NCBI RefSeq assembly: GCF_019455385.1 | Contig: NZ_JACOFR010000014.1 | Coordinates: 119,954 to 183,953, forward strand | Reading direction: 5' to 3' | Source: Bradyrhizobium sp. BR 10289 | GTDB taxonomy: Bacteria > Pseudomonadota > Alphaproteobacteria > Rhizobiales > Xanthobacteraceae | DNA length: 64,000 nucleotides | Part shown: positions 1-6,856 of the stretch, one piece after another | How the letters are laid out: every line of letters begins with the position of its first letter | How positions within the stretch are numbered: the stretch's first letter is position 1 | Program-made: the position numbers and the translations under genes | The notes under the pieces: generated by a model | Databases searched by the model: none | What the model was told of the DNA's origin: nothing | The model's input: only the letters and a program-made list of their open reading frames with translations

Positions 1-504
1 CTTGAGAATGCCTGGGCGAGGTTCGAGCGCGCCGAGGTCGACATCGAGACGTTCGACAAGCTGTTCGCCGCGGAGTCACGCGCGCTCGGCGCGGAGGTGC
101 GCGGCCGTGACGTGCTGCCGCTGCTGCAAGGCGACCTGCGTCCCGAGATGGTCGAAGCCCTGAAGCGCATCAAGGCGCAGTTCAAGACCGGCTGTATCAC
201 CAACAATCTCCCCGCCAACGCGATCGGCAGCATGACAGGGCGCTCGCTCTACATCGCCGAGGTGATGGTGTTGTTCGACCACGTCATCGAATCCGCCAAG
301 ATCGGCCTGCGCAAGCCGGATCCGCGCATCTATCAGCTGATGGTCGAGACGCTGAAGGTCGATCCGAAGAAGTGCGTTTATCTCGACGATCTCGGCGTCA
401 ATTTGAAGCCCGCGCGCGAGATGGGCATGACCACCATCAAGGTCGCGAGCGGCACGCAGGCGATCGCGGAGCTCGAGGCGGCGACGGGGCTGAAGCTCGG
501 CTAA
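1..504 (+). CDS. HAD-IA family hydrolase, 3' part only
   Basis: The frame is open from the first base of the window, so the start and the N-terminal nucleophile motif (HAD motif I) lie upstream and cannot be seen. The visible 167 residues carry the rest of a haloacid-dehalogenase fold: ITNN (motif II Thr), KIGLRKPDPRIY with the motif III Lys, and VYLDDLGVNLKPAREMGM as motif IV with the paired Asp that binds Mg2+. This layout matches HAD subfamily IA phosphatases/dehalogenases of about 220-240 residues. The gene converges with mtnA, with a hairpin repeat between them. The substrate cannot be inferred; many such proteins are generic phosphatases. Confidence 0.85.
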   Translation, partial: LENAWARFERAEVDIETFDKLFAAESRALGAEVRGRDVLPLLQGDLRPEMVEALKRIKAQFKTGCITNNLPANAIGSMTGRSLYIAEVMVLFDHVIESAKIGLRKPDPRIYQLMVETLKVDPKKCVYLDDLGVNLKPAREMGMTTIKVASGTQAIAELEAATGLKLG

Positions 505-530
505 CTCGTTCTTGCGAGGAGCGCTGCTGT

Positions 531-606
531 AGCGGGGGGCAAAGCGTAGCGTGCCCACCGCAAGCGGACGGTGGGCACGGCGCTTCCGCGCCTTTGCCCA
601 CCCTAC
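531..606. repeat. Palindromic intergenic repeat (class F)
   Basis: A 10-bp perfect inverted repeat, GTGCCCACCG at 551-560 and CGGTGGGCAC at 569-578 with an 8-base loop, lies between the convergent HAD and mtnA genes. It resembles a common Bradyrhizobium intergenic repeat. It could end transcription from both sides, but it has no T-run. Confidence 0.6.
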
Positions 607-611
607 GAAAC

Positions 612-1718
612 TTACCCCGCTGCGGCAGCAATGCGCTCCGGAAACGCTGCCGCCAGTGAGGCACGATCCGGCTTCAGCACGCCGCGCTCGGTGATGAGGC
701 CGGTCACCAGCCGCGCCGGCGTCACATCGAACGCATAGTTCGCGACCGGGGACCCCTCCGGCACGATGCGCACCGTCTCCAGACGCCCGTCGGCAGTACG
801 CCCGGTCATGTCGGTGACCTCCACGCCGCTGCGCTGCTCGATCGGGATGTCGCGGATGCCGTCATTGACGGTGAAATCGATCGTTGGCGATGGCAGCGCG
901 ACGTAGAACGGCACGTTGTTGTCGTGCGCGGCGAGCGCCTTGAGGTACGTTCCGATCTTGTTGCAAACATCGCCATTGGCGGCGACGCGGTCGGTGCCGA
1001 CGATGGCGAGGTCGACCATGCCATGCTGCATCAGATGCCCGCCGGTGTTGTCGGGGATCACGGTATGCGGTACGCCGTGATGGCCGAGCTCCCACGCGGT
1101 GAGCGAGGCACCCTGGTTGCGCGGACGGGTCTCGTCGACCCAGACATGAATCTTGATGCCGCGCTCATGCGCGAGATAGATCGGCGCCGTCGCCGTGCCC
1201 CAGTCGACAGTGGCAAGCCAGCCGGCGTTGCAATGGGTCAGCACGTTGATCGTCTCACCCGGCTTCTTCGCCGCGATCGCCTCGATCAGCTTCAGGCCGT
1301 TTCCGGCGATGCCGCGGTTGATCTCGACGTCCTGCTCGACGATCTCGTCGGCGCGGGCATAGGCCGCCTCCGCCCGTTCGATCGGATCGATCGGCGCGAG
1401 CGCCGTGCGCATCTCATCGAGCGCCCATTTCAGATTGATCGCAGTCGGCCGCGCCACAACGAGCGTGTCGTAAGCGCGCTTCAGGCCGGCGTCGGAGGCA
1501 TCCTCGCGCATCGCAAGCGCCATGCCGTAGGCTGCGGTCGCACCGATCAGCGGCGCGCCGCGCACCAGCATATCGCGGATCGCGACCGCCGCGTCGTCGC
1601 ATGACGTCAGCTTTGCAACGACGAACTCATGCGGCAGCCTGCGCTGGTCGATCGCGCCGACCGACCAGCCGTCTCGCTCGCGCCAGATGCTGCGGAAATG
1701 CTTGCCGTCGACCTTCAT
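612..1718 (-). CDS. mtnA: S-methyl-5-thioribose-1-phosphate isomerase
   Basis: MtnA converts 5-methylthioribose-1-phosphate to methylthioribulose-1-phosphate in methylthioadenosine salvage. The 368-residue protein has the substrate-loop motif MLVRGAPLIGATAAYG, the catalytic-Cys motif LTHCNAGWLATVDWGTA, and IVGTDRVAANGDVCNKIGTY with the catalytic Asp. The length is typical. I chose the ATG at 1718 (protein MKVDGKHFRSIW) over an upstream in-frame start because it follows an AGAGG-type ribosome site and leaves 13 bases after the mtnP stop. The gene is the second of a two-gene operon with mtnP, so the two reactions are consecutive. No later salvage gene (mtnB, mtnC, mtnD or an aldolase) is visible nearby. 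Confidence 0.95.
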   Translation of the reverse strand: MKVDGKHFRSIWRERDGWSVGAIDQRRLPHEFVVAKLTSCDDAAVAIRDMLVRGAPLIGATAAYGMALAMREDASDAGLKRAYDTLVVARPTAINLKWALDEMRTALAPIDPIERAEAAYARADEIVEQDVEINRGIAGNGLKLIEAIAAKKPGETINVLTHCNAGWLATVDWGTATAPIYLAHERGIKIHVWVDETRPRNQGASLTAWELGHHGVPHTVIPDNTGGHLMQHGMVDLAIVGTDRVAANGDVCNKIGTYLKALAAHDNNVPFYVALPSPTIDFTVNDGIRDIPIEQRSGVEVTDMTGRTADGRLETVRIVPEGSPVANYAFDVTPARLVTGLITERGVLKPDRASLAAAFPERIAAAAG

Positions 1719-1731
1719 GGCGCTCTGCCTC

Positions 1732-2610
1732 TCACTTCGCGCGCAGCACGCGGCCGGCCACCGCATCGAGCTTTTTCAACAGCTCGGGATCGCGCGCCTC
1801 GGGCGCCGTGATCAGCGCGGTGTCGAGCGCACGGTCCGATCCGATCGGGCACGGCTCGTGCTCGCGCGGAAAATCCTTGGCCAGCCGCGCCACCAGCGCT
1901 TTCGCCTTGTCGGCGTTGGACGTCAGCACGCGGATGATGTCCTGCACGGTGACGGCGTCGTGATCGGGATGCCAGCAGTCGAAATCCGTCACCATCGCGA
2001 CGGTCGCGTAGCAGATCTCCGCCTCACGCGCGAGTTTCGCTTCGGGCATGTTGGTCATGCCGATCACCGAATAGCCCAGCGTCTTATAGGTCATGCTCTC
2101 CGCATAGGTGGAGAATTGCGGCCCCTCCATGCAGACATAGGTGCCGCCGCGCGCGATCGCGATGCCCTCGGCTTCGGCCGCCGCCGCAAGATGGATACGC
2201 AGCCGCGGCGATACCGGATGCGCCATCGACACATGTGCGACGCAGCCTCGCCCGAAGAACGAGCTTTCGCGCTTGTGGGTGCGGTCGACGAACTGGTCGA
2301 CGAGCACGAAAGTGCCGGGCGGCATCTCCTCCTTGAAGGAACCGCAGGCCGACAACGAGATCAGATCGGTGACGCCCGCCCGCTTCAACACGTCGATATT
2401 GGCGCGGTAGTTGATGTCGGAGGGCGACAGGCGGTGCCCCTTGTCGTGCCGCGGCAGGAACACGATCGGAAGGCCAGCGATGGTGCCACGCCGAAGCGGC
2501 GCTGACGGCTCGCCCCAGGGGCTCTCGATCACCTCTTCGTGTGCGCCCTCGAGACCCGGCAGGTCATAGATGCCCGAGCCACCGATGATGCCCAATACCG
2601 CTTGCGTCAT
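1732..2610 (-). CDS. mtnP: S-methyl-5'-thioadenosine phosphorylase
   Basis: MtnP phosphorolyses methylthioadenosine, the by-product of polyamine and N-acyl-homoserine-lactone synthesis, to adenine and methylthioribose-1-phosphate. The 292-residue protein begins with the family signature GIIGGSGIYDLPGLEG, continues with the phosphate-binding FLPRHDKGH region and LISLSACGSFKEE, and has the purine-binding EGPQFSTYAESMTY and GMTNMPEAKLAREAEICYA blocks. The last two resemble MTAP rather than bacterial purine nucleoside phosphorylase. It is the promoter-proximal gene of mtnP-mtnA. The upstream region carries a palindromic repeat. Confidence 0.96.
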   Translation of the reverse strand: MTQAVLGIIGGSGIYDLPGLEGAHEEVIESPWGEPSAPLRRGTIAGLPIVFLPRHDKGHRLSPSDINYRANIDVLKRAGVTDLISLSACGSFKEEMPPGTFVLVDQFVDRTHKRESSFFGRGCVAHVSMAHPVSPRLRIHLAAAAEAEGIAIARGGTYVCMEGPQFSTYAESMTYKTLGYSVIGMTNMPEAKLAREAEICYATVAMVTDFDCWHPDHDAVTVQDIIRVLTSNADKAKALVARLAKDFPREHEPCPIGSDRALDTALITAPEARDPELLKKLDAVAGRVLRAK

Positions 2611-2698
2611 GCCTGCTCCACCCTGTCCCCTACCTGCGACATGGTTAAGCTATGCCAGTTTTGGGGCGGTTTTGGAACGGGGATGGTGCCGATTGGCG

Positions 2699-2774
2699 CC
2701 ATTGCGAGGAGCGCAGCGACGAAGCAATCCAGGCTGCGACTGCGGAGGCAGTCTGGATTGCCTCGCTCGCAATG
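2699..2774. repeat. Palindromic intergenic repeat (class E)
   Basis: The left arm CATTGCGAGGAGC...GAAGCAATCCAG is mirrored by CTGGATTGCCTCGCTCGCAATG, giving an element of about 75 bp with imperfect dyad symmetry. It lies between the acyl carrier protein gene and mtnP, both minus strand, so it separates two transcription units. Confidence 0.65.
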
Positions 2775-2794
2775 TCTGAGGAGAAGGGTCCGGC

Positions 2795-3067
2795 TTAAGC
2801 CGCGGTCGCCGGCTGCAGCTGGGTGGCGACCATGCGCTCCAGCGTCTCGATGGACTGGAAGTTCTCCGGCGTGATCTCGGCTTGCGGGATCGTGAAGTCG
2901 AACTCGGCTTCGACGCCGAGCATCAAATTGACCATGTCCATCGAGGTCAGCCCGACGTCGACGAGCCTGGCCTGCGGTGTGACATCCGCAGTGAGCGAGT
3001 TCTGTTCGAGGATGCCCTTCACCAGCTTGATGATGCGATTGCGCACGTCGGTGTCGAAGGCCTGCAT
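2795..3067 (-). CDS. Stand-alone carrier protein (acyl carrier protein fold)
   Basis: This is a 90-residue four-helix carrier protein with the phosphopantetheine attachment site VDVGLTSMDMVNL, where Ser42 would carry the prosthetic group; the usual DSL is replaced by TSM, so it is not the housekeeping AcpP. In Bradyrhizobium the aaRS-like ligase of the type found at 4683 loads amino acids onto a neighbouring carrier protein of this kind (established for Bll0957 and its vicinal carrier protein, from memory). The gene is divergent from the acyl-CoA-dehydrogenase-like gene across 358 bp, and probably supplies the tethering arm for the whole locus. Its physiological product is unknown. Confidence 0.9.
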   Translation of the reverse strand: MQAFDTDVRNRIIKLVKGILEQNSLTADVTPQARLVDVGLTSMDMVNLMLGVEAEFDFTIPQAEITPENFQSIETLERMVATQLQPATAA

Positions 3068-3425
3068 GGTTAAATTCCCATCTGTCTACAAAGGTCGGAC
3101 CTGTCGCCGGCTACGATGGGCGCGACGGGTCGATCCCACAATGGGCGCGACCATTACTTCATGCTTCTTAGTAAACGATGACTCAGATTGTCTGGATTCC
3201 GCCCTTCTTCCAGATCCCTAACGCGATCGCGGAAATACGGGAGATGCAAACAACCGGACCTTAACTGTTCATTCGGAATTGGAGTTCGTTTACCCTCTAT
3301 TTCATCGACGAATTTGAATTAAATCCGTAGCCTCATCTCACAAGCAAAGAGGGTCGGAGGATCGCTTTACACGGCATCGCGAATGGCGCCGGCGATCCCG
3401 AACGACAAACCGGAGGCGGACGAGC
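3068..3425. promoter_or_regulatory. Divergent regulatory region with 11-bp direct repeat
   Basis: This 358-bp gene-free stretch separates the carrier-protein gene (minus) from the dehydrogenase gene (plus) and is clearly more AT-rich than the flanking genes, as expected of promoters for both sides. The sequence ATGGGCGCGAC occurs twice in direct orientation, at 3116-3126 and 3141-3151, 25 bp apart, a spacing compatible with a regulator binding one helix face. No convincing sigma-70 -35/-10 pair was assigned. The right end holds the strong ribosome site GGAGG for the dehydrogenase gene. Confidence 0.45.
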
Positions 3426-4643
3426 ATGAACGTGCGTGAAGCAGTCCTCACTGTCGACGAAGCGCAAACGAGCCTGCTCGGGCAGGGTCCCTCTTTGATC
3501 GAGCGCGCGGCCCGAACCGCCACCGCGGCGGCCGCCGACGCGGACGGCGTCGATCGCGACGCCCGCTTCCCTCACAAGGCTTTCGACGTCGCGCGCGAGC
3601 AGAAGCTGCTCGGCGTCATGATCCCGGTCGAGTTCGGCGGGCTCGGCGCCTCGATCTACGACGTCACCGACATCTGCTACACGCTCGGACGCGCCTGCGC
3701 TTCGACGGCGATGATCTACGCGATGCACACGACCAAGGTCGCCTGCGTCGTCAGGCATGGCCACGGCATTCCCTGGATGGAAACCATGATGCGCCGGGTC
3801 GCCCGCGACCAGTGGCTGCTCGCCTCCTCCACCACCGAAGGCCAGAACGGCGGCAACATCCGCGCCAGCGCCGCAGCCGTCGATCACGCCGGCGACACCG
3901 TCTCGCTGGTGCGCGATGCCACCGTGATTTCCTACGGCGCCGAGGCCGATGGCCTCGTCACCATCGCGCGCCGCGCCACCGAGGCGGCCGCCTCCGACCA
4001 GGTGCTGCTGGCGCTCGCCAGGGGCGATTATTCGCTGAAGCAGACCCAGGGCTGGGAAACGCTCGGCATGCGCGGCACCTGCTCGACCGGCTTTGAGCTG
4101 AAGGTCGACTGCCCCGCCGACCGCGTCTTCCCGGAGGCCTATGACAAGATCCACGCCCAGACCATGACGCCGTTCGCGCATCTGTGCTGGTCGTCCGCCT
4201 GGGCCGGCATCGCCGCCGCTTCCGTCGCTCGCGCGCAGGCTTTCGTCCGCAAAGCCGCCCGCACCTCCGGCGGCCAGATGCCGCCGGCTGCCGCGCATTT
4301 CACCGCCGCAAAAATGTCGCTTGCAAAGCTGCGCGCGCTGATCGCGGCGAATATCGACGCCTTCGCCGGCGCCGAGCATGACGAACGTGCGCTCGGTTCG
4401 CTCGACTTCCAGTCCGCGATCACGCTGCTGAAGGTGCAGGCCTCCGAGCTCGCGGTCGAGACCGTGATGCACGCGATGCGCACCGCTGGTCTGTCCGGCT
4501 ATCGAAATGACGGCGAGTTCACGATGGGCCGCCATCTGCGCGACGTGCTGTCGTCGCCGATCATGATCAACAACGACCGCATTTTGGCCAACGCCGCAAC
4601 CTCGACACTGATGAGCGGCGTGCCGGCAAGCCTTCGCGACTGA
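3426..4643 (+). CDS. Acyl-CoA dehydrogenase-like flavoprotein of the aminoacyl-carrier-protein locus
   Basis: The 405-residue protein has the acyl-CoA dehydrogenase fold: an N-terminal helical domain with VEFGGLGASIYDVTDICYTLGR, a middle beta domain with SSTTEGQNGGNIR and GWETLGMRGTCSTGFEL, and a C-terminal helical domain ending MGRHLRDVLSSPIMINNDRI. FAD binding is expected. Ordinary members have a catalytic Glu in a YEGT-like motif after the RD; here the aligned stretch reads IMINND, so the usual base is missing and the chemistry may differ. The strong GGAGG ribosome site fixes the ATG. It lies 39 bp upstream of the aaRS-like ligase, and probably acts on an amino acid tethered to the carrier protein (inference). 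Confidence 0.88.
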   Translation: MNVREAVLTVDEAQTSLLGQGPSLIERAARTATAAAADADGVDRDARFPHKAFDVAREQKLLGVMIPVEFGGLGASIYDVTDICYTLGRACASTAMIYAMHTTKVACVVRHGHGIPWMETMMRRVARDQWLLASSTTEGQNGGNIRASAAAVDHAGDTVSLVRDATVISYGAEADGLVTIARRATEAAASDQVLLALARGDYSLKQTQGWETLGMRGTCSTGFELKVDCPADRVFPEAYDKIHAQTMTPFAHLCWSSAWAGIAAASVARAQAFVRKAARTSGGQMPPAAAHFTAAKMSLAKLRALIAANIDAFAGAEHDERALGSLDFQSAITLLKVQASELAVETVMHAMRTAGLSGYRNDGEFTMGRHLRDVLSSPIMINNDRILANAATSTLMSGVPASLRD

Positions 4644-4682
4644 CCAACAAGAACAATTTTTCAGATAGCAGGACACCATCCC

Positions 4683-5663
4683 ATGAACATTGCCGTCCTC
4701 CCCGATTCGCCCGAGACTGCGCCGCAGATTGCGGATCCGCTCGACCATCTCGCCGACAAGCTGTTCCACCGCATGGGCTCGGACGGCGTCTACGCCCGCA
4801 CCGCGCTCTATGAGGGCGTCGTGGAGAGGCTTGCCGCGCTGATCACCAGCCATCGCGAAGCCGGCACCGAGGCGCTGCGCTTTCCGCCGGTGATGAGCCG
4901 CGCCCAGCTGGAGAAATCCGGTTATCTCAAGAGCTTCCCGAACCTGCTCGGCTGCGTCTGCGGCCTGCACGGCACCGAGCGCGAGATCAACGCCGCGGTA
5001 AGCCGCTTCGATGCCGGCGGCGATTGGACCAGCTCTCTGTCGCCGGCCGATCTCGTGCTGTCGCCCGCCGCCTGCTATCCCGTCTATCCGATCGCCGCGA
5101 GCCGCGGCCAGCTGCCCAAGGGCGGCCTGCGTTTCGACGTTGCCGCCGACTGCTTCCGCCGCGAGCCGTCAAAACATCTCGACCGGCTGCAATCGTTCCG
5201 GATGCGCGAATATGTCTGCATCGGCACGCCCGACGACGTCGCCGACTTCCGTGAGCGCTGGATGGTGCGGGCGCAGAAGATCGCGACCGATCTCGGCCTC
5301 ACCTTCCGCGTCGACTATGCCAGCGATCCCTTCTTCGGCCGCGTCGGCCAGATGAAGGCCGTGAGCCAGAAGCAGCAGCAGCTGAAGTTCGAGCTGCTGA
5401 TCCCGCTGCGTTCGGAAGAGCAGCCGACCGCCTGCATGAGCTTCAACTATCACCGCGAGCACTTTGGCACGACCTGGGGCATCCAGGACGCCAATGGTGA
5501 GGCGGCCCATACCGGCTGCGTCGCCTTCGGCATGGATCGCCTCGCCGTCGCCATGTTCCACACCCACGGCACGGATATTTCCGCCTGGCCCGCCAAGGTC
5601 CGGGAAATGCTGGGCTTGCAGCCGCAGATCGCGGCTGACGCTCACGGCGAAGGTTGGCGCTAG
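4683..5663 (+). CDS. Amino acid:[carrier protein] ligase (seryl-tRNA synthetase-like)
   Basis: This class II synthetase core of 326 residues lacks the N-terminal coiled-coil arm that SerRS uses to hold tRNA. Motif 2 (residues about 151-180, DCFRREPSKHLDRLQSFRMR) and motif 3 (GCVAFGMDRLAVAMF, about 278-292) are intact. The zinc ligands known for the Bradyrhizobium enzyme Bll0957, Cys131, Glu176 and Cys279, are present at exactly those numbers here. Enzymes of this family adenylate a small amino acid (glycine for Bll0957, as I recall) and transfer it to the phosphopantetheine of a neighbouring carrier protein instead of tRNA. The gene follows the dehydrogenase gene in an apparent operon; its likely partner is the carrier protein encoded at 2795-3067. 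Confidence 0.95.
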   Translation: MNIAVLPDSPETAPQIADPLDHLADKLFHRMGSDGVYARTALYEGVVERLAALITSHREAGTEALRFPPVMSRAQLEKSGYLKSFPNLLGCVCGLHGTEREINAAVSRFDAGGDWTSSLSPADLVLSPAACYPVYPIAASRGQLPKGGLRFDVAADCFRREPSKHLDRLQSFRMREYVCIGTPDDVADFRERWMVRAQKIATDLGLTFRVDYASDPFFGRVGQMKAVSQKQQQLKFELLIPLRSEEQPTACMSFNYHREHFGTTWGIQDANGEAAHTGCVAFGMDRLAVAMFHTHGTDISAWPAKVREMLGLQPQIAADAHGEGWR

Positions 5664-5713
5664 AGCATGATCCGAAAAAGTGTGAAGCGGTTTTCCGGAA
5701 AGACCACGCTGAA
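5664..5713. repeat. Palindromic intergenic repeat (class G)
   Basis: Starting right after the ligase stop codon, AGCATGATCCGAAAAAGTG...GCGGTTTTCCGGAAAGACCACGCT matches a short dyad repeat that is widespread in Rhizobiales genomes. It separates the ligase gene from the GNAT-like gene without necessarily breaking the operon. Confidence 0.65.
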
Positions 5714-5757
5714 AGACAGACTGTAAGAGGCCGACCATTTCTACGGGCAAGACGAGC

Positions 5758-6633
5758 GTGATCCACACCAAGGTCCGATGTCGCGAGATCACCGAGTCCG
5801 ATGTTGAAGCCATCGCGGACTTGCTGACGCGCGGCTTCGTCGGCCGCTCGCGCAATTACTGGATCCAGGGCCTGCGCCGGCAGGCTTTCCGGCCCGTGCC
5901 GGAAGGCTATCCGCGCTTCGGCTATATGCTCGACAATGACGGCACGCCGGTCGGCGTGCTGCTGCTGATCTACACGGCGCGCAAGTTCGGCGAAGAAACA
6001 GCCATCCAGTGCAATCTGTCGAGCTGGTATGTCGATCCCGCCTATCGCAACTACGCGCCACTGTTGACCAAGATCGCGCAGCGGCACAAGGACGTCACCT
6101 ATCTCAACATCAGCCCAGCGCCATGGACATGGCCAATCATCGAGACGCAGGGTTTTCGCGCCTATTGCCGCGGCATCTTCTTCTCGGTGCCCGCGCTGGC
6201 GCGTGCTCCGCGCTGGAGCAAGATCGAGGTCATCCCGCCCCACGCCAAGACGATCGATGGGCTCACCGAAGCCGAGACCGAGTTGCTGACGCGGCATGCG
6301 CGCTACAATTGCCTCAGCCTCGTCTGCCGTACGCCGAAGGGCGCGTTCCCGTTCATCCTGCAACCGGTGCGAATCCGACGCGGCTTCATCGCACCGCCGG
6401 CGATGAAGCTGATCTACTGCCGCAACGCCGCCGAATACGCCGCCTGCGCCGGCCGCATCGGCCGGCTGCTGCTGCGGCTCGGCAAGATCGCGGTGGCGGT
6501 CGACGCCAACGGGCCGGTTCCCGGCCTCGTCGGTATTTATACCGAGCGGCGCGGCCGCAAATATTTCAAGGGCCCGCATCGGCCGCAGCTCGCCGACCTC
6601 ACCAATACCGAGCTGGTGTTGTACGGGCCGTAG
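5758..6633 (+). CDS. GNAT-like acyltransferase of the aminoacyl-carrier-protein locus
   Basis: This 291-residue protein begins with an acetyltransferase-like segment (CREITESDVEAIADLLTRGF, then PVGVLLLIYTARKFGEE and SSWYVDPAYRNYAPLLTKIA), consistent with the GNAT fold; the second half is not recognised. It follows the aminoacyl-carrier-protein ligase by about 95 bp on the same strand and could release or transfer the tethered aminoacyl group (inference only). The start is uncertain: GTG at 5758 has no clear ribosome site, whereas an AAGAGG at 5724-5730 is well placed for a rare ATT at 5737, which would add seven residues. The acceptor substrate is unknown. Confidence 0.75.
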   Translation: MIHTKVRCREITESDVEAIADLLTRGFVGRSRNYWIQGLRRQAFRPVPEGYPRFGYMLDNDGTPVGVLLLIYTARKFGEETAIQCNLSSWYVDPAYRNYAPLLTKIAQRHKDVTYLNISPAPWTWPIIETQGFRAYCRGIFFSVPALARAPRWSKIEVIPPHAKTIDGLTEAETELLTRHARYNCLSLVCRTPKGAFPFILQPVRIRRGFIAPPAMKLIYCRNAAEYAACAGRIGRLLLRLGKIAVAVDANGPVPGLVGIYTERRGRKYFKGPHRPQLADLTNTELVLYGP

Positions 6634-6856
6634 GCCTTGTGGCTCGGATCGGACGCTGCGCAACTCCGGGCTATGGAACTCGGCCAACTCTGGCGTGCAG
6701 ACACTTTGAAGCTCACGCGCCAACGCGGGCATCTCTGCATCCCCGGTCACCCTCCGTAAACTACCGCGCTTAAGGGAATTTTCCGCCCTCTTCGCTAGGC
6801 TCGGCAGCTGAATTACGTTGCGTTAAGTCTATTGCCGGCGAGACCCTGTCGATCCC

